NCBI RefSeq assembly: GCF_021347895.1
Contig: NC_067113.1
Coordinates: 5,871,489-5,935,488 of the forward strand
Length of the DNA: 64,000 nt
From: Acanthochromis polyacanthus
Lineage: Eukaryota; Chordata; Actinopteri; Pomacentridae
Reading direction: 5' to 3'
In this document: positions 61,406-64,000 of the stretch, piece by piece
Position numbering within the stretch: the stretch's first letter is position 1
How the letters are laid out: every line of letters begins with the position of its first letter
Position numbers and translations under genes: made by a program
Notes under the pieces: generated by a model
What the model was told of the DNA's origin: nothing
Databases searched by the model: none
The model's input: only the letters and a program-made list of their open reading frames with translations

Positions 61406-64000
61406 GAGGATTGCTCTCAGATGTTAGTAATTGACTTGGTGTTTACCAATGTGTTGCTGAAGTTACGATGGCAGCTATTTTATAGGCAGACAGTTTAACT
61501 TTTGCAGCGACCAACTGTGGCAACAAGCTATTACAAGATAATGGCAAATGTTGGTGATAGAAGCACTAAAACTCCTGTCTGCCCTGTTACCTCCTGAATA
61601 GTTTTGTAGCAATAGCACAAGCAGACGAGTTCACAAAGTCAGTAAATATAATATATTATGAGTTACACATTGTTATCTTCCTAAATATTGCAAGTATTGG
61701 ATAATATTAGCTAACACAAGACCTCATTAGCTATTAATCATAGCACCACAAGTAAGGCTGGATCACAAAAATCTCTGAGTGTATTGAATTGGGGCACAGT
61801 GTGTTCAACTTTGAAACTTTGTACTTTGTATTGATTTTAAAAAATGTGTTTTCTCACTTTAACATTGATGACAGCATTTTAAACTGCACATTATGATGGT
61901 GTAACATGAACAATATAGCAGGCCAACATGTTCTCAGAAATATTTAGGACCCTTTGTGCTCACTTTTAAATCATAATTTTGAGAGATTTGGGAGTATTTT
62001 GACAAAATAAGCAATAACTAAAGTAAAGTTTAACAATAAATTCATAGAGCTTGGGTCAACTTCTGTGTGACATAAAAGTGTCACATGAAAGAAGAGGAGA
62101 AATATAAAACTACTAACCCAGTACAGCTCAGAGAACTTAAGCCAGATTTGGCAGCCATATGTTGGGATTTTAAATGGCTGTGGTACTACTCTCGATTGTG
62201 TATTTGTACATGCTTTTATGTGCATCGGTGTATTCATCCAGCCCTAATCTGGCCTCAAAACTCAGGCTCTCTGGAACGATCCAGAGGCCAAAAAGATAGT
62301 CCTGGACAAAAACAAAAACAAACTCCAAACCACACGTCATCCCACTGAAATATGGTAATAATATAGAGGAAGTTTACATTTTGTAAAAATATGCGTTATT
62401 TGTCTTAGCTTTCGTTTATGACTGGCTGAGCCGGCCGTGATGAGGGAGGCCATTTTCTCAAATGTTTCTGGATGTGGACCACAGAACAGCCAACACCCCT
62501 GTCTATCTTTAGAGCAGGGAATCCACCCAAGAGCTGTCAGTCCAGCAGCCAAATCCATGACTGCTAAAACTCTCCAGACCCCTACACGCAGCAAACCCCC
62601 AAAACAGCATCATTCAGAGACATCCACCCACCCGGCACACACATATACAGGCTCTGATACTGTAAGATGTCGAGGTTTTTGCTGGAAGAAAGTAAATAAA
62701 TCAGGCCTCTGCATCATCGGCTAGGATTACGTAAGAGCAGCTCACCCACTGAATGTTGCACAGCAAGAAAAAACGAAAAACAACTTTTTTTTCCCAAATA
62801 CTTGCACAAGGATTGTTGATTTATCTACTCTGAAAGTTAACTCAATACCTAATTTTTCTTGGACTCTACTTTTGTTTTTCCAAGTGCTGAGAACTGTGTT
62901 TAAAAGGTCAAAGAAATAATGGTTTTAAAAAAAATGAGCTGCATTAAATTTGTGAAATAGAAAATTACTGCTGCTGAAAAAAAGATTAATGACCGTTGCT
63001 GTGGGCTTTGTGGATCTCACTGGTGCTCGTGGAGTGAAGCACTTAATAAATCAATGGTGTACATACAAGGAATTAATAAGGGTGGTGTTTTCATAATTTG
63101 TGTCGGTGCCAAATCTCAGAGAGCCAGATCTGGTTCCAGCTTTAATCTGTTTCTCAAGTCACATTAGAAGCCTGCTGTTCCGTTATACTTCCCCTAATTT
63201 GAGTATAATAACAAGAAAGCCAGGTTATGTTCTCTCCATTGATTAAAGTCCTTCAGATTAATGAGCACATGCAGGAAAATTGATTGGTCAGTATCTATCT
63301 ATAAAATGAATTACACCTGGCTGGATTTATTAACATGTAGAAAATGAAAAAACATCTACTTTCACTGGTTTATTATAGTCATATTTTTTTAATTATTTAC
63401 AAGCAAGAGTGACCTTTTGGCTTAACAAAGCCCATGTTTATTTGTTCCTTCCAGGACCGTTACTAAGACCAGTGAAGAACAGGACAGCCAGGTTCAGGGG
63501 ACCCAGGTATATCACATACTGGAAGATGTCTCAATGCATCTTCAATGGACAATTTCTTTTCAAAAAATCAATAAATGTAAAAAAGACATCATTTTGTTGC
63601 AGTATTTGAGGGAATCCCTTACTGTTCACATATTTTCTGCAAAGAATTAAACAGCAATGTATCTTAAAAGCCATAAAATCCATATGCAACTTGTTTCTTG
63701 ATTACCTCAGGGATGTTCTACGACCAGAAAAGATCATGAGACGAACATCTGTGTCCAGATAATGTTTAGGGAATCTCAAAAGATCATGTCTTTGTTTCTT
63801 GTTTATGTGTTTGTTGTAATGTTTATGCATTTTTTTATTATATTCCCACACTATAGGACCAAGATGGCAGTTCATTTTAAATTGTATGTAGAATAAATGT
63901 AGTAATATATTTTTTTTAAGTTCAGGTCAACTGAACTTCATATCGGACATGAGTCCACCGGCCACTTTGCCGCTCTCTTTCTGTAAATGACACTTCTTTA
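61406..64000. other. Intergenic; candidate conserved non-coding block near 63000-63250
   Basis: No supported gene. Short open frames at 62337-62594 and 62437-62724 overlap on opposite strands and have no recognisable domain. The block 62990-63250 lacks repeat character; see findings. Confidence 0.45.

Overview
The window is nuclear DNA from a ray-finned fish, most likely a percomorph teleost. The evidence is the mix of interspersed repeats: several Tc1-like DD34E transposon families with long IR/DR ends, L2/Rex-like LINEs, teleost tRNA-derived SINEs, a Ty3/gypsy remnant, an element resembling a Penelope-like retroelement, and long (CA)n and (GATA)n microsatellites. There are no bacterial operons, CRISPR arrays, rRNA genes or true tRNA genes. 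Most of the 64 kb is intergenic and AT-rich, and recognisable coding sequence belongs almost entirely to mobile elements.

Layout. 0-4.4 kb: an internally deleted Tc1 element beside an older Tc1 copy that is split by a ~1.3 kb insertion. 8.2-14.1 kb: an almost intact Tc1 copy, then a second copy of the same family nested inside a different Tc1 family. 14.2-19.3 kb: a GC-rich LTR-like repeat and a LINE whose two halves flank a ~2.65 kb segment carrying the one convincing host gene, a four-exon, 200-residue Ig-V transmembrane receptor. 19.7-20.3 kb: a teleost repeat. 22.8-26.2 kb: a fragment of MED23 abuts a retroelement whose first ORF ends in a full SGNH-hydrolase domain, followed by the N-terminus of a Penelope-like reverse transcriptase; a 601-bp MITE interrupts that first ORF. 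28.0-30.0 kb: a decayed Tc1 joined to a collapsed gypsy element. 32.3-34.0 kb: a decayed Tc1 with a 570-bp MITE inserted. 35.2-36.4 kb: a known type of teleost repeat. 42.2-43.9 kb: a LINE interrupted by another repeat. 50.2-51.9 kb: a second copy of the outer Tc1 family. 58.0 and 60.7 kb: two SINEs. The rest shows no gene I can support.

The mobile elements give a relative history. The unsplit LINE, the retroelement ORF1 and several Tc1 copies are older, because each is interrupted by a younger insertion with readable target duplications. The two copies of the 1.63-kb 'cacacgtgg' Tc1 family are nearly identical, which suggests recent mobility. The most unusual unit is the SGNH-hydrolase plus Penelope-like retroelement at 23.1-26.2 kb. 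The second is the complete immune-type gene lying inside a LINE.
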